A stretch of DNA of 64,000 nt from Eupeodes corollae (GCF_945859685.1 NC_079147.1:12751289-12815288); one strand, 5' to 3'. Shown: positions 32,466 to 42,985, numbered from the stretch's first letter. The notes: generated from the letters alone by a model not told the origin. Program-made: numbers and translations.

Positions 32466-32473
32466 TTAACCAC
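32466..32473. repeat. Right 8-bp target duplication TTAACCAC
   Basis: Exact copy of the octamer at 23304-23311, immediately outside the right terminal repeat. Confidence 0.7.
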
Positions 32474-32689
32474 CAACAAAAAACGCAGGATTTTGAACTT
32501 TTTACTTTGGAATATTTATATATAAATCGACCATGCCCACCATATCAACTGTAAGACAGGAATATGTAGAACTCAGCCTATAGTTTCTATCTGTTACAAA
32601 TTTACGTCATGGTCAGTTACTACGCTCTTTTCGAACAACACTCATTTTATAAGGTCGATTTATATAGTCAATTTGATAACAAGATAGCG

Positions 32690-33830
32690 GTTAATTCAAT
32701 ACTGAAAGCGTAAACGATTTTATGGGATGAATCTTTTGTCGCACTCGTGCAGCTTCAAAAATCCACTGGCCATTATATTATCATCGCTTTTGTTCTGAAC
32801 TGATGTTCTGCAACGCTGTCAAAACAACTACGTTCATTTTTTCATCTGTCATAAAAAGCTGTCCAGCTTAACCCTAAAAGCGAATCCTCCTCGTTGCCTG
32901 TGTAACCGAACAGTGGACAAATCTTTAAATAGTTGTATAGAAAGTAAGAACATTGCACGTGCTATTTCAAAGGCATTCGATAGAGTTTGGCATCAAGCCC
33001 TCTTATCGAGTATATGTGCACTTGATGTTGTTAAATCTGTTCTTTGTTGGGTTAGAAATAACCTTTTGGACCTTCCAAAAAAGTAGTATTGGACGGGTTT
33101 GATAGTGATAACTATAAATTAAATGTTAAAAATATATTTCGATCTTGAATCTTGGAATCAAAAAACCGTGTAAAATTTAATAATTCGAAAAATGAATGTC
33201 TGTCTTATGTCGCAAAAGCTTTACTCTTCTTTAATGGCACTATCAAGGCGTGGTACTTGCATCAAGGAGACAGAGAGGACTGTAGGAGGAGACACATAAC
33301 TAGAACTGAAAGTGATATATTTGACATCGCCAAAAAACTGCTAAGTTCTTAGGTTTTCTCCGGAGATGCAAGAATTTTGTTTGCTTATTGTTATTTGGCT
33401 AAATTTTGAAAAACTTTTAACTGTCCAAAACTTGCGTAGAATTCCCAAATTTGGACTTGAGTCTTTTGGATAGAATTAAACAAAGGGCTCCTAATGATAG
33501 GAAATATTCTATTACTGAAATACTTACTACAGAGACATTTTATTTTACCGCTTTTGAAAACCGCCAAAATTAAATAACGAGTATATAACTCGTTATTTAA
33601 TTTTGGCGGTTTTCAAAAGCGGTAAAATAAAATGTCTCTGTAGTAAGTATTTCAAGGAATACCTATATCCTTCACTCAAAAAATTCAACCGTAATACTCA
33701 TACTTCTAAAAATGCTCATCAGTTTACCCTGCAGCCTAATTTCGGACGTATTCTTTCTTCAGCCAAACTACACGAATTTGAAGTACTTTACAAGGCTTAA
33801 AATTTCCTACTCTTTCTTGAAGCTGGTCGG
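32690..33830 (+). mobile_element. CRL LINE (CR1/Jockey group), copy C, fragmentary
   Basis: A SMGRIFCRTRA-like start (about 32725) is followed by KAFDRVWHQALLSSICALD and CWVRNNLLD (about 32970-33070), VKFNNSKNECLSYVAKA (33165), MIG and LTTETF (about 33490-33540), and PSLKKFNRNTHTSKNAHQFT with PNFGRILSS near 33680-33770. These blocks follow the order of copies A, B and D. The copy is heavily deleted and contains the perfect inverted repeat at 33516-33654. Confidence 0.62.
33516..33654. repeat. Perfect 67-bp inverted repeat, 5-base loop
   Basis: The arm 33516-33582 (starting TGAAATACTTACTACAGAGA, ending AACGAGT) is followed by ATATA and then by its exact reverse complement at 33588-33654. The whole forms a 139-bp snap-back inside LINE copy C. 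Confidence 0.95.
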
Positions 33831-34124
33831 GCCGTAGATGTTGGTCGACTCAACATTCCATCCTCGCGATGTAATGGCCTTCCACCTCAGCGATACCACC
33901 CAAGACCACGACGGGAAAAATAGACTGTGTAGTATGTAACGCTTTACAATGCTTTCTTTTGTCGACGACAGTTTTTAGTTGTTTAAAGGAAACTCATTAG
34001 GTGAAAAAGTTTCGCTGATGGCGTTACATTATTCATTGTAGTTAGTTACGAGTTTATGCGAAACCAAGGACTTTTAGAAGGCGCCCTTGAAAGTGTATGC
34101 AGAGCATTAGGAAAGTGGGTCCTA
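33831..34124. other. Unassigned DNA
   Basis: Short GC-richer stretch (CGGGCCGTAGATGTTGGTCG near 33828-33850) with no recognised gene or element. Confidence 0.3.
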
Positions 34125-35250
34125 CCTAGTAACTTACTTAAGGTGGCACTGTAGTCATGTGCGAAGTAGGTCCACAACCAACATAATTCTCCGTCTAGCT
34201 TGGTCCCCATAGTTACTCGTATATGTCTCACAGATGTGCACTTTAGCTGGGTCAGGTGACTTTTCACTTGTACGATCACCCGAACGGCATTCCCTTACGA
34301 GCCTGTCCTCTGGGAGTGGACTCAAAGATTTTCCGGGAGGAAGTATTGGTTAAGATGCGCCCTACGTGACCCTGCCATCTCAGTCGTTGCGCTTTTATCC
34401 TTCTACTTCACTGTACAGCTCGTTATTCCAACTTCTTCTCCCCTCACCTTCAATTCATACGTGATCGTAGATCACGCGAAGAACTTTTCTCTCGAAACTG
34501 CCCAAGGGCGTTCTCTCTGTTTTTGTCAGGGTCTATGCTTCTGAATCATATAACAGAACGGGAATATGTACCGATACTTTGCTTGCTCGAGAAAGGACTG
34601 TACTTCTTAATTGCTTTCCTTTTTTGATATCGAAAAGTTGTTCCCAACCCTTATGGAGATGGTCATCTTCCACAATCAAACCAGTTTGGCACGGATGCTA
34701 AAACTAGAAATGGATCTATACAGTTCGTCCCTCGAGATGCTGTTTTATGTGGCCTTGAAACTGATGAAAAGATGGTGGGTGTCGATTTGACGTTTTTTTT
34801 TCCAGGCTCTATCGTAATGTGAATAATTGATCGAGTGTGGACTTTCCTAGTTTAAGACCACACTGATAAGGACATATCAGGTCAGTGATGTTAATGAGAC
34901 TGATTGCTCTATAGTTGTTTTTGAAAACTCGGCATTCAATTCAAGTCATCTACTTCACCGGTTTCGTTAGAGTTCCACTTAGGTATGGCAATATTTATTT
35001 CGTCTTTGCTAGGAAGACGGGTTTGTTGACTTAAGTCGTCTATATTGAATGGATCATTCTGCCTGAAAGCGGAATTTGGTTCGCCGTCGTCACCATTGTG
35101 CAGTCTGCATAAGTCATCCTTCCATATCCTCAGCATTGACTACGATCACACTATCATGTTTCCACTTTCGTCTTTGCAGCCTCGAATTGAGATTTATGCA
35201 TTTATGCATTTCGTTTCACCAGCTTATAGAATTGGAAGCTATACTATTTA
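34125..35250 (-). mobile_element. RTE-clade LINE fragment, 3' part, diverged
   Basis: On the minus strand the 3' end is CTACAGTGCCACCTTAAGTAA (34125-34150). Upstream are a YDSEA-like segment (about 34530), LIGPYQ-GLK remnants (about 34870) and, at 35136-34936, MLRIWKDDLCRLHNGDD, PNSAFRQNDPFN and QQTRLPSKDEINIAIPKWNS. This matches the linker and RT entry of the RTE at 24094. Frames are broken and blocks missing. Confidence 0.65.
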
Positions 35251-36480
35251 TGTTGAAAAAATATACCCGAAATCTTTCAATCGAATAGAAAAACACAATA
35301 ATTTTAGTGTAAGCTTCTGAAAAACTAAAGCCACTAACAGATGCCAAACAATAGGCCTAGAGCTTAAAGCATCCGTACTGGGGACAAAAAAAAAAGGCTT
35401 GACTTGCTTATCAAAGGTAGCAGAAATTGTGTGTCGCGGTTGACTAAAGGTTACTCATGCTTGTTTTCGATAGAATTCACTCCCCTTACAAAGGTGAGCA
35501 CAACCGTCAGCTAGGAGATCAAGCCAATGTTTAACTTTGACAAATTGATTCTTACATCTACCATGATCAATTGAAGAGTAATTTGGTCACATAACAGCAA
35601 ACATGAAGTTTTCAATTTTCAGTGCTTCAGCGATGTTATCAAGTTGTGTTATAATAAAGATACCTCGAGTAATTGAGTTTGATGACGAGATTTGAGTTCT
35701 GGTTTAGTTAAAGGGTCCGCTGAACTTGGTATCATTCTATAAACCGAAGAAGAAAATGTGGAGGCTAATACCAACCACGATTTGAAGTTTTAATCTCAGT
35801 AGGTTAGATACTATTTAAAAAACTGTCACTTTTGAAGCTATTATATTTTGACATTTAATGAGTAAAAACTACGTCATTGATGAAAATAGAATGATTTACA
35901 CTTTAACAACTTATTAAAATTATCACAAAAATCGAAATTGAAACCAAAATCTTGGGATTTTAACCCTGTAAACTTTGAGTAAACGTCAAACATAAGATTT
36001 ATGTAAAATCAGCATAGTTGTTTTTGAGGTCAAAGTTATTGGAGGCATACAGCCTCAAATGTGCACATTGGCCATGGTAAATTTGATAAGACGATATGGT
36101 ACTTCCGCCTCAGTCATGGCGGCCATTTGGGTGATACGAGTATTGTTTGTTATTCTTTCTTACAGTTAAAAGAATGGATTCCTTTTTTCTTTTATAATCA
36201 AAATAAAACCTTTTATTGAGAAACCCTGTATTATACCTTCGGTTTGAATCAGTTCTGTTGTGCTTGACTGCAGTCAGTCTATGGGTGCTTAACAATACTC
36301 TGGAAAAGTGCTGTGATGGTTACGTTGTCCTTATCATCTTATTGCTAATTAATTTATAGTATCAAGTGTCTTCGATAAAAGCAAACACCTAGCTACACAT
36401 GAAAGGTGGTGGGCTGGGTAATGGGTATTTGTACAACTGAGGGTGTATACCGAAGATAATCCCAATCGTCAACAAAAATG
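35251..36480. other. Unassigned DNA upstream of the GALNT gene
   Basis: No mobile element or gene was recognised. The minus-strand frame at 36110-36295 has no familiar product. Confidence 0.35.
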
Positions 36481-36820
36481 TAGTCAAACAGATACCTGCT
36501 ATCGAAACCGATAACGCAAACGACGACGTGATATTATCAGAACCGAAACAAAAATAAGAAAGACAAAATTTGTATCGTTCGTCATTGATATCGCTTTGGC
36601 TAAAATGTATGTCAAATATTGATTTCGAATTCCGACTCCGAACACCGATAAGAAACTACTCTGCCGAACACGTAGCACCACCGCCGCGCCGCGGCCGCCA
36701 CCGTATCCGATTCTATAGTCACTGCGAGTCGTCGTTATGGAACATTAGAGCTTTGAGGAAATTCGTTTATATTTATTATTTATTTTAATTTTACCTTCTG
36801 TCACTCTTACCAATTCAATA
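36481..36820 (+). promoter_or_regulatory. Possible 5' region of the GALNT gene
   Basis: This stretch is richer in CG dinucleotides than its surroundings (ACGCAAACGACGACGTGAT near 36507, CCGCCGCGCCGCGGCCGCC at 36681-36699) and lies directly before the first recognised coding exon. It may hold the promoter or 5' untranslated exon. No TATA or Inr element was identified with confidence. Confidence 0.25.
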
Positions 36821-36830
36821 GACGGATTCA

Positions 36831-36955
36831 ATAGAAAGAAGAAGTATCTGCTACTCTTGATGGTCTTAATACTAAGCACGGTGTTCTTTGTGATTCAAAT
36901 CAATGTGCAACTAGAACGTGAATCCAACTCCACATTGAATATCGGTGAACTGAAA
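36831..36955 (+). CDS. GALNT exon: signal anchor
   Basis: Encodes DGFNRKKKYLLLLMVLILST and on through VFFVIQINVQLE. A basic cluster precedes about 18 hydrophobic residues, as in type II Golgi enzymes. The donor is AAA|GTAAGG (phase 0). The left boundary follows CAATAG, after a pyrimidine-rich tract. Confidence 0.7.
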
Positions 36956-37067
36956 GTAAGGTGTTTAATCTCAGGTGGTTTTCTTCATCAATGTGATACA
37001 TTTTCATCATAAACCATATGCCCTATACCTGTATACCTATGTATATAGATACATTTATACACTTTAG

Positions 37068-37261
37068 ATCCTTGGCAACTTAAGTGCGCTGTCGAGAGAA
37101 TTTGAAGGATTTATCTCCAAGCGGATGGTTCTCCATTCGTTCAAAAATAAAAACAAGAAACTCAAGAAGACGAAGAAGAAAAGTGATTTTTATTTTTTTG
37201 AAAAATACATCAGTGACGGAATTGGAGCGTTTCGTAAGCTGCCAGATACGCGTGATGAAGT
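37068..37261 (+). CDS. GALNT exon: stem and LPDTR motif
   Basis: Encodes ILGNLSALSREFEGFISKR, a lysine-rich stem and YISDGIGAFRKLPDTRDEV. The LPDTR motif followed by C (first residue pair of the next exon) marks the entry to the GALNT catalytic domain. Acceptor TTTAG, donor GT|GTGAGG (phase 2). Confidence 0.8.
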
Positions 37262-37338
37262 GTGAGGCTTTTTTCCTCTTTTGATATGACGGTTGTTTTT
37301 AACTTGAAAATATACTGATTTGCATTTTTATTTTACAG

Positions 37339-37481
37339 ATGCAAGGAACGTAGATTTAATGTGCCAAATAAATCCAAAGTATCTGCGATAGTAGTGTTTA
37401 GGAATGAACCGAGATCAACGCTGAGGACTCCACGACGGATTTTGGAGGAAATTATTGTTGTTGATGATTTTAGTGATGATA
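37339..37481 (+). CDS. GALNT exon: start of catalytic domain, internal deletion
   Basis: Encodes CKERRFNVPNKSKVSAIVVF, then RNEPRSTL, then RTPRRILEEIIVVDDFSDD. Family members have an LRTVHSV-like helix between STL and the SPRxLL segment; it is missing here, an in-frame loss of about nine codons. The VDD motif (UDP-sugar site) is intact. Donor A|GTAAGA (phase 1). Confidence 0.78.
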
Positions 37482-37877
37482 GTAAGAGATTGTTATGGAT
37501 TTAAAGCCTTTTTAGGTCTGTTTAAGTCATACCAATAGTGTTGGTCTCTAATAATGAACAGTGAGAGTAGTTTTTGAGTTTTTTTTTTTGTTTATTCCAA
37601 GTTCCCAAACGTAACCGAATAAACTTTCTGCTAGACAAATAAGATTGAGTCTGTTTACATACCTGACCGCAAGGTACCAGTGTTATATACCCCTCACTTA
37701 AGTAAATACTTCTTTCCAAAATAAGTTCACACATCACTTTAATAGTACACAAAAAGTTCATATTTCGTCTTATGAACCTCCGGACTTGAGGGTTCACTTC
37801 GCAGCTGTTCACAGTCATTAAAGTTTCAACACTTTCAAAAATGAGATGGACAGCGCGAATAAAAAGTTTGGGCTTAT

Positions 37878-38140
37878 AAACTTCCCATAGGAAGTTATTG
37901 TAATCGATACGATTTGTCGAATTGAAAATATTTACATTTCTCGGCGTTTCAAGATCCTTAGAGTCGAAATAAAAGATTTTTGGAGAGATGTCCGTATGTC
38001 CGTACGTTCGTGATGTCTTTTTCGTCGTTCATAACTCAAGAACCAGTAGAGATATCGACTTCAAATAAATCTTGTTATATAGACAGATAATAATGCAGAA
38101 AGATGCAGAAAGGACTCTCAGGGTGTTTTTGTGTTGTTTG
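37878..38140 (+). repeat. Repeat R, head copy in the GALNT intron
   Basis: AACTTCCCATAGGAAGTT (37878-37895) is a perfect 7-bp hairpin with a 4-base loop. Then follow ATTGTAATCGATACGATTTG, TTTCTCGGCGTTTCAAG, GTCCGTATGTCCGTACGTTC and the AACTCAAGAACCAGTAGAGA block. The array and tail are absent. Confidence 0.68.
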
Positions 38141-38231
38141 GTGTTGGCTCCTGAGATATTTCAATACTTCAAGATTATCTACTTTTGTTTCTATTTTACA
38201 ATTAATTGCTATTATTTGTTTTTGATCAAAA

Positions 38232-40344
38232 ACTTACTTAAGGTGGCGCTACAGTCCGGGGCGGACCTGGGCCTCAACCAACAAGCGTCTTCAGCCAGCT
38301 CGGTCCCTAGCTAGCTGTCTCCAGTTTCGCACGCCAAGTTGGTTGAGGTCCTCTCCCACCTGGTTGCCCCACCTGAGTCGCGGTCTACCTCTACTGCGCC
38401 GTCCCTCGGGATTGGATTCGAAGACCTTCCGGGCTGAAGCGTTGATGTCCATCCGCTTTACATGACCTAGCCATCTAAGCCGTTGGACTTTAATTATGCT
38501 AACTAGGTCAGTGTCGCTGTGCAGCCCTTACAGTTCGTCGTTATATCTTCTCCTCCATTCTCCATCTATGCGTGCGGGACCAAAAATCACCGGAAGAATT
38601 TTTCTCTCGAATCATCCTAAGACGCTCTCATCTTTCTTTGACAGGGTCCAGGCCTCAGCGCCATAAATGACAACCGGGATGATGAGTGTGTTATAGATGT
38701 TGATTTTAGATGCTCGCGAGAGGACTTTACTTCTCAATTGCCTTCCAAGTAAAAAGAAGCAGCGATTTGAAAGAGTTATTCTTCGTTTGATTTCAGCGCT
38801 GGTGTTGTTTTCTGTGTTAATACCGGTGCCTAGGTGGACAAAGTCCTTAACTACCTCAAAGTTATAGCTGTCCATGGTGACGTTTTGTCCAAGACGTCGT
38901 TCTTCAATGTCCTTTTTTGATGACAGCATAAACTTGGTCTTGCCTTCATTGACCACTAAACCCATCTTCTTCTCTTTCTTCGAAATCCTCAAAAATTCTC
39001 CACTGACATCCCGCTTTGATCTACCAATTATGTCAATATCATCTGCGTATCCCAGTAATTGGATGGACCTTTGGAAGATTGTTCCTCTAGTGTTGACGCT
39101 TCAGTTTTACAAAATTCTTTCCAGAACGATATTGAAGAAGTGCACCGCCTGGTCTAAAACCTTTCTTGACATCAAATGCATCGCTGAGATCTTTTCCGAC
39201 CTTAATAGAGCAGCGTGCATTCACCATCGTCATTCTGCAAAAACGGATAAGTTTGAAACACTATGCTGAGATTCCACTCATCGGGCATGCTTTCTTCCGG
39301 CCATATTTTGCAGATGAGTTGGTGCATGCTCCGTACCAAGTCATCGCCTGCTGCTTTGAATAGTTCGGCAGCGATGCCGTCAGCTCCAGCAGCTTTGTTT
39401 GACTTAAGTTTATATATAGCAATCTTCACTTCGTCAAGGTCGGGTAGGCGGAATTGTTGATCTGCGTCGCCGAGGTTGAGTGGTTCTATCTCCCTTACAG
39501 CAGAATTCGGTTCGCATCGCCGTTATATAATTTGGAGAAGTGATCTTTAAATATTCTCAGCATTGACTGCGGTTCTACTACGATGTTCTTCTGACCGTCT
39601 TTACAGGCTTCGGTTCGTGGCTGGTACCCTTGGGAGGTTTTTTTTACCTTTTGGTAAAATTTACGAACCTCTTTTCTGTTGTGACATCCCTCTATCTCCT
39701 CGATCGCGCGTTTCTCATGCTCTCTTTTTTTCCATCTAAGAAGCCGGTGTTCCCCTCTCCTCTTCTGCTCGTAGAGCTCGAGAGCAGCTCTAGTCCTTTT
39801 GTGCAGCGCCGTTTTGTATGCCTCTTGTTTCGCTGCGTGCGCTTGCCGGCATCGTCGTCAAACCAGGGGTTTCGCTGTGGTGGCCGTGTGAAACCTAGCA
39901 CTTCAGAGGCGGCATCTCTGATGGCTGCAAGGCAATGTTGCCACTGGTTTTCAATGCTTAACGCAGGAGGCATACGGCTCCTTAAGAGGTTATTAGAGAC
40001 TCGATCAAAAAAGGACATGGCAGTCTCTTGCGATTGTAGCCGTCTAACGTCAAATCTTCTTACAGTACTTCCTTGTTTTGGTTTGGATCGGGATATCCGT
40101 AGCCGTACCTTGGCTTTAACGAGGTAGTGGTCCGAGTCAATGTTGGCCTCTTGGAATTTTCGGATATCCTGGATACTGGAGAAGTGTTGTGCGTCGATCG
40201 CAATGTGGTCAATCTGGTTGACGGTTGATTGATCAGGAGATTTCCATGTCCCCTTGTGGATATTGAGATGCGTGAACTGCGTACTAGCTACCAGAACGTC
40301 TCGCCCCGCTGCGAAATCAATCAGCCTGAATCCATTTTCGGAGC
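38232..40344 (-). mobile_element. RTE-clade LINE, 5'-truncated, antisense in a GALNT intron
   Basis: Minus-strand copy of the same subfamily as 24094-27557. The 3' end (38232, complement of GCCACCTTAAGTAAGTTT) leads upstream through GAEAWTLSKKDE, DFVHLGTGIN (here with the histidine that is a stop in the 24-kb copy), KAAGADGIAAELFKAAGDD, the basic linker and the endonuclease part ENGFRLIDFAAG, where the copy is truncated at about 40344. Frames are broken near 38990, 39200 and 39690. It lies wholly within the intron 37482-40998. Confidence 0.82.
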
Positions 40345-40998
40345 ATACCTTAAATAAAACCTTTATCTTTCAAAAAAAAAAATCGCGTTACCCTGTCCCA
40401 TTCTTTCTTTAAACAAAACTTTAAGCCCTCAAACATTTTAATAGCTGCTATTTCAAATCTTTCCAATTTTATGACACTCATTAAAATATTATATCTACCT
40501 GTTTTCAAAACTACAGACTTTCAAAATTCTTTATGGTTTCTAGATAACAATCATTCATGTTCAGTTCATGGTGAGCTACATCATTTTAATAGCATTTTGA
40601 AATGAGTGCGCCATTCCTACAAAACCTTTACCACAAAACTTTACGATGATACAAATATCTCTGGAATCACTTTTAACTTCTCTTGGTGCATCCTTTCCAT
40701 TAGTTATAACTCAAGTCCCAAGGGGTGTTGCGTATTCAATGTTCTATTTTCAATCAAGTCCTTAAATTCAACAACAAACAAGGAGACCTTCAACAGCACA
40801 TAGCCTAGATCCATAAACTCGTGCCTACACCCTTGTTAAACATCAAAGATTCCCAAATAAATGCCACAACTTATATCAGCACTCCAATTTCCCATTTTCC
40901 ATAATAATTACAAACGTACACAGCCCCCCCTTCATGCGATGCGATGACCAAACATTTTACTGTATATTACTTATTTTTTCTCCATCATTTCATTTCAG
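40345..40998. other. GALNT intron remainder
   Basis: AT-rich DNA between the LINE copy and the exon at 40999. No element was recognised; it ends in the acceptor TTTCATTTCAG. Confidence 0.4.
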
Positions 40999-41368
40999 AA
41001 ACAGCCCTTGCTGACCTGGTCAAGTTGCCCTTGGGGGCTTTTATAAAACCTCACCGCAATAGTCAGCACACGGGTCTGATTGAATCACGTAATCTGGGGG
41101 CAGAACTAGCCACCGGTGATTACATTGTCTTCCTCGACAGTCATTCCGAGGTAAATGCCGGCTGGATGGAACCATTGTTGGACCGCCTCAGCTCGTACCC
41201 AGGCATGGCCGTTAGTCCGGTATTGGATAGCATTGATGCGACAACATTTCAATACCGTACCAGTTAAGAGTATCTCAAAGGCGGATTCATTTGGGATTTA
41301 CACTTTCGTTGGATACCGGTGAGCGAGGAGCAACGCGTAGCTAGAAACCATCCATCAGACCCATTTGC
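40999..41368 (+). CDS. GALNT exon: catalytic core with premature stop
   Basis: Encodes KTALADLVKLPLGAFIKPHR, HTGLIESRNLGAELATGDYI and VFLDSHSEVNAGWMEPLL, which carries the DxH metal site, and PVLDSIDATTFQYRTS. A TAA at 41265-41267 interrupts, and EYLKGGFIWDLHFRWIPVSE continues in the same frame to NHPSDPF. The donor GC|GTAATT is phase 2. The downstream part is well conserved although it follows the stop, which suggests a recent change or a base error. Confidence 0.82.
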
Positions 41369-41584
41369 GTAATTGTCAATGTTCAAAAGAAGTTTTGTGT
41401 TAGCAGTTAGCTCAAAAACCTTCAACCAAACTATCTATAACTGGCATCTCTAGACCTTGCCTATATATTTCAATATTTCTGCCTTAATTTCTCGCTTCGA
41501 GAACAAATAAATATTCCATTTTTGGACGGGGCTTCGCCCTTCTCTCTTAAGGCTTCTGTTTTACGGTTGATTTATTTGCAAGAG

Positions 41585-41663
41585 TCCAACGTTTGCCGGC
41601 GGAGTCTTCATGATATCCCGAAATTGGTTTTCCAAATTGAATGGATTCAACCCCCTTCTGAAG
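41585..41663 (+). CDS. GALNT exon: AGG segment
   Basis: Encodes APTFAGGVFMISRNWFSKLN and GFNPLLK, equivalent to the AGGLFxxxRxxFxxLG segment of the family. Acceptor GCAAGAG|T matches phase 2, donor AAG|GTGTGT is phase 0. Confidence 0.78.
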
Positions 41664-41873
41664 GTGTGTATAGATTTTGTAAAAAAAAGCTGTTGTTGCA
41701 CAGGTACACAGATTCAGAAGCACTCAAGGGTGTTTTTGTGTTCTTTGTAGTGAAGTGAAACAGCTTAAACAGTACTGCGGTGCGGTGCGGCATGCGGATT
41801 GAAACTCAAAAACAAAAATATTTGTTTGTGGAATTTTGAGAGAAAAGCGTTTTGTTTTCGTCCTTGATGACAG

Positions 41874-42049
41874 GTTTGGGGTGGCGAGTCAATTGGAATG
41901 TCTATAAAACTGTGGCTGTGTGGCGGACAAATTGAGATTGTGCCCTGTAGCTGGGTGGGTCATGTGTTCCGGAATATCCAGAGCCCGCATCATCAGGCGC
42001 TGCCGGTGGAGGTTCCTAATGGACAACAGCAGCAGCAGCAGGATCTAAG
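41874..42049 (+). CDS. GALNT exon: WGGE and GHVFR motifs
   Basis: Encodes VWGGESIGMSIKLWLCGGQI, EIVPCSWVGHVFRN and a CAG-rich QQQQQQ stretch. Most family members have R before VGHVFR (PCSRVGH) where W is found here. Acceptor GACAG, donor AAG|GTAAGT (phase 2). Confidence 0.82.
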
Positions 42050-42142
42050 GTAAGTTTTGGCAGTAAACAAAAATAGAGATTAAGATAAAAAGAACAAAGT
42101 AAGAACCGGTCCGACTTTATATCTTGAACTCGTAAAATGCAG

Positions 42143-42398
42143 AAATCGTAAAGTCATTGCCGACTCTTGGCTGGACGAGTATAAATACTTTTTCTCTGCT
42201 TCGAGGAGGCGGCCGCCTGGAACTGATGGTGGAAAATCCTATGAGGATCTCAAAAAAAACTTTATCAACAGGACACGACAGCAATCTTGCGCCACCGCCG
42301 CCACCACCATCACCGCCGAGACCAATTCAAAGGAAAAAGCAGGATTTACAGTGCCGCCCGTTTTCATGGTTCTTGCAAACGGTTTTCCAGCAACTAAA
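42143..42398 (+). CDS. GALNT exon: linker to lectin domain, frameshifted
   Basis: Starts RNRKVIADSWLDEYKYFFSA (frame 3) up to NRTRQQSC at about 42285. The family continuation RPIQRKKQDLQCRPFSWFLQ is in frame 1, so one indel falls within the CCGCC-rich stretch near 42285-42325. Donor AAA|GTGAGT. Confidence 0.75.
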
Positions 42399-42455
42399 GT
42401 GAGTATTTTCAAAGTCAAAAATATACCTTCTTCCTCTTTTTCCTTTGGTTCTTAG

Positions 42456-42955
42456 ACCTCGTATTCATCATATCATCGGTGATGGTGGTTCTACCTTTCA
42501 GATTGCCAAACACAGATTACATTGCATTTGGAAAATTGAGCTCTGGACAAAAGTGCTTGAAAACTGGCAGTGTCCTTGCCCGGGCTGCTTCCGGAACTAT
42601 TGCAGATGTTGTCCTGGAAAACTGCTATCATGGCCGAACTAGCCATTGGTTTCTCAGTCAAAAAGATGGCCGTCTGGTATCCGATACGGGGCATTGTTTG
42701 AGTGTTCGTGTTCATCACGTTAAAAAATCCAATGACAGTGAGTGGCTGATGACAGAGTGGTCTGCATCTGCTTCGGCGACAACGGTGGAGTTAGGAGATT
42801 GTGACCATTCAAAAGGATGGACACGGTTAGGTGGCAAATTAATTCATGAAAACACTCAACTGTGTCTAGATAATCCCTTTAGTGAGGTTGTAACAATGCG
42901 TAAATGTCGACGTGGAGCTCCATCACAGTTGTTTAGATTTTCCGTTGAACTGTAG
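42456..42955 (+). CDS. GALNT last exon: ricin-type lectin domain, frameshifted
   Basis: Begins PRIHHIIGDGGSTF in frame 1. From about 42495 the frame-2 reading RLPNTDYIAFGKLSSGQKCL, LSVRVHHVKKSNDSEWLM, LCLDNPFSEVVTMRKC runs to the stop at 42953-42955. This is a beta-trefoil (ricin B type) domain, which binds GalNAc on partly glycosylated substrates in this family. A one-base shift near 42495 separates the two frames. AATAAA is at 42980-42985. Confidence 0.8.
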
Positions 42956-42979
42956 CGGTGGTAGTTTGTTCTGCTGAAC

Positions 42980-42985
42980 AATAAA
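42980..42985 (+). promoter_or_regulatory. Poly(A) signal of GALNT gene
   Basis: AATAAA lies 25 bases after the stop codon of the last exon. Confidence 0.55.

Larger units (their letters stand above)
36831..42955 (+). pseudogene. Polypeptide N-acetylgalactosaminyltransferase (Pgant/GALNT family) with disabling lesions
   Basis: Members of this family start mucin-type O-glycosylation in the Golgi by moving GalNAc from UDP-GalNAc to Ser/Thr. Eight exons can be joined with GT/AG sites and matching phases: about 36831-36955, 37068-37261, 37339-37481, 40999-41368, 41585-41663, 41874-42049, 42143-42398 and 42456-42955. They supply a type II signal anchor, stem, glycosyltransferase domain (FLDSHSEVN with the metal-binding DxH, AGGVFMISR, VWGGES, VGHVFR) and a ricin-type lectin domain, in family order. 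Lesions are a deletion of about nine residues after EPRSTL (about 37420), a TAA stop at 41265-41267, and frameshifts at about 42280-42325 and 42470-42500. Either the gene is recently dead or the assembly has errors. The exon with the start codon was not found. Confidence 0.8.

Noticed and set aside
36681..36699. CpG island at CCGCCGCGCCGCGGCCGCC
   Set aside because: Too short, and insects generally lack CpG islands; kept only as a weak indication of a 5' gene region.
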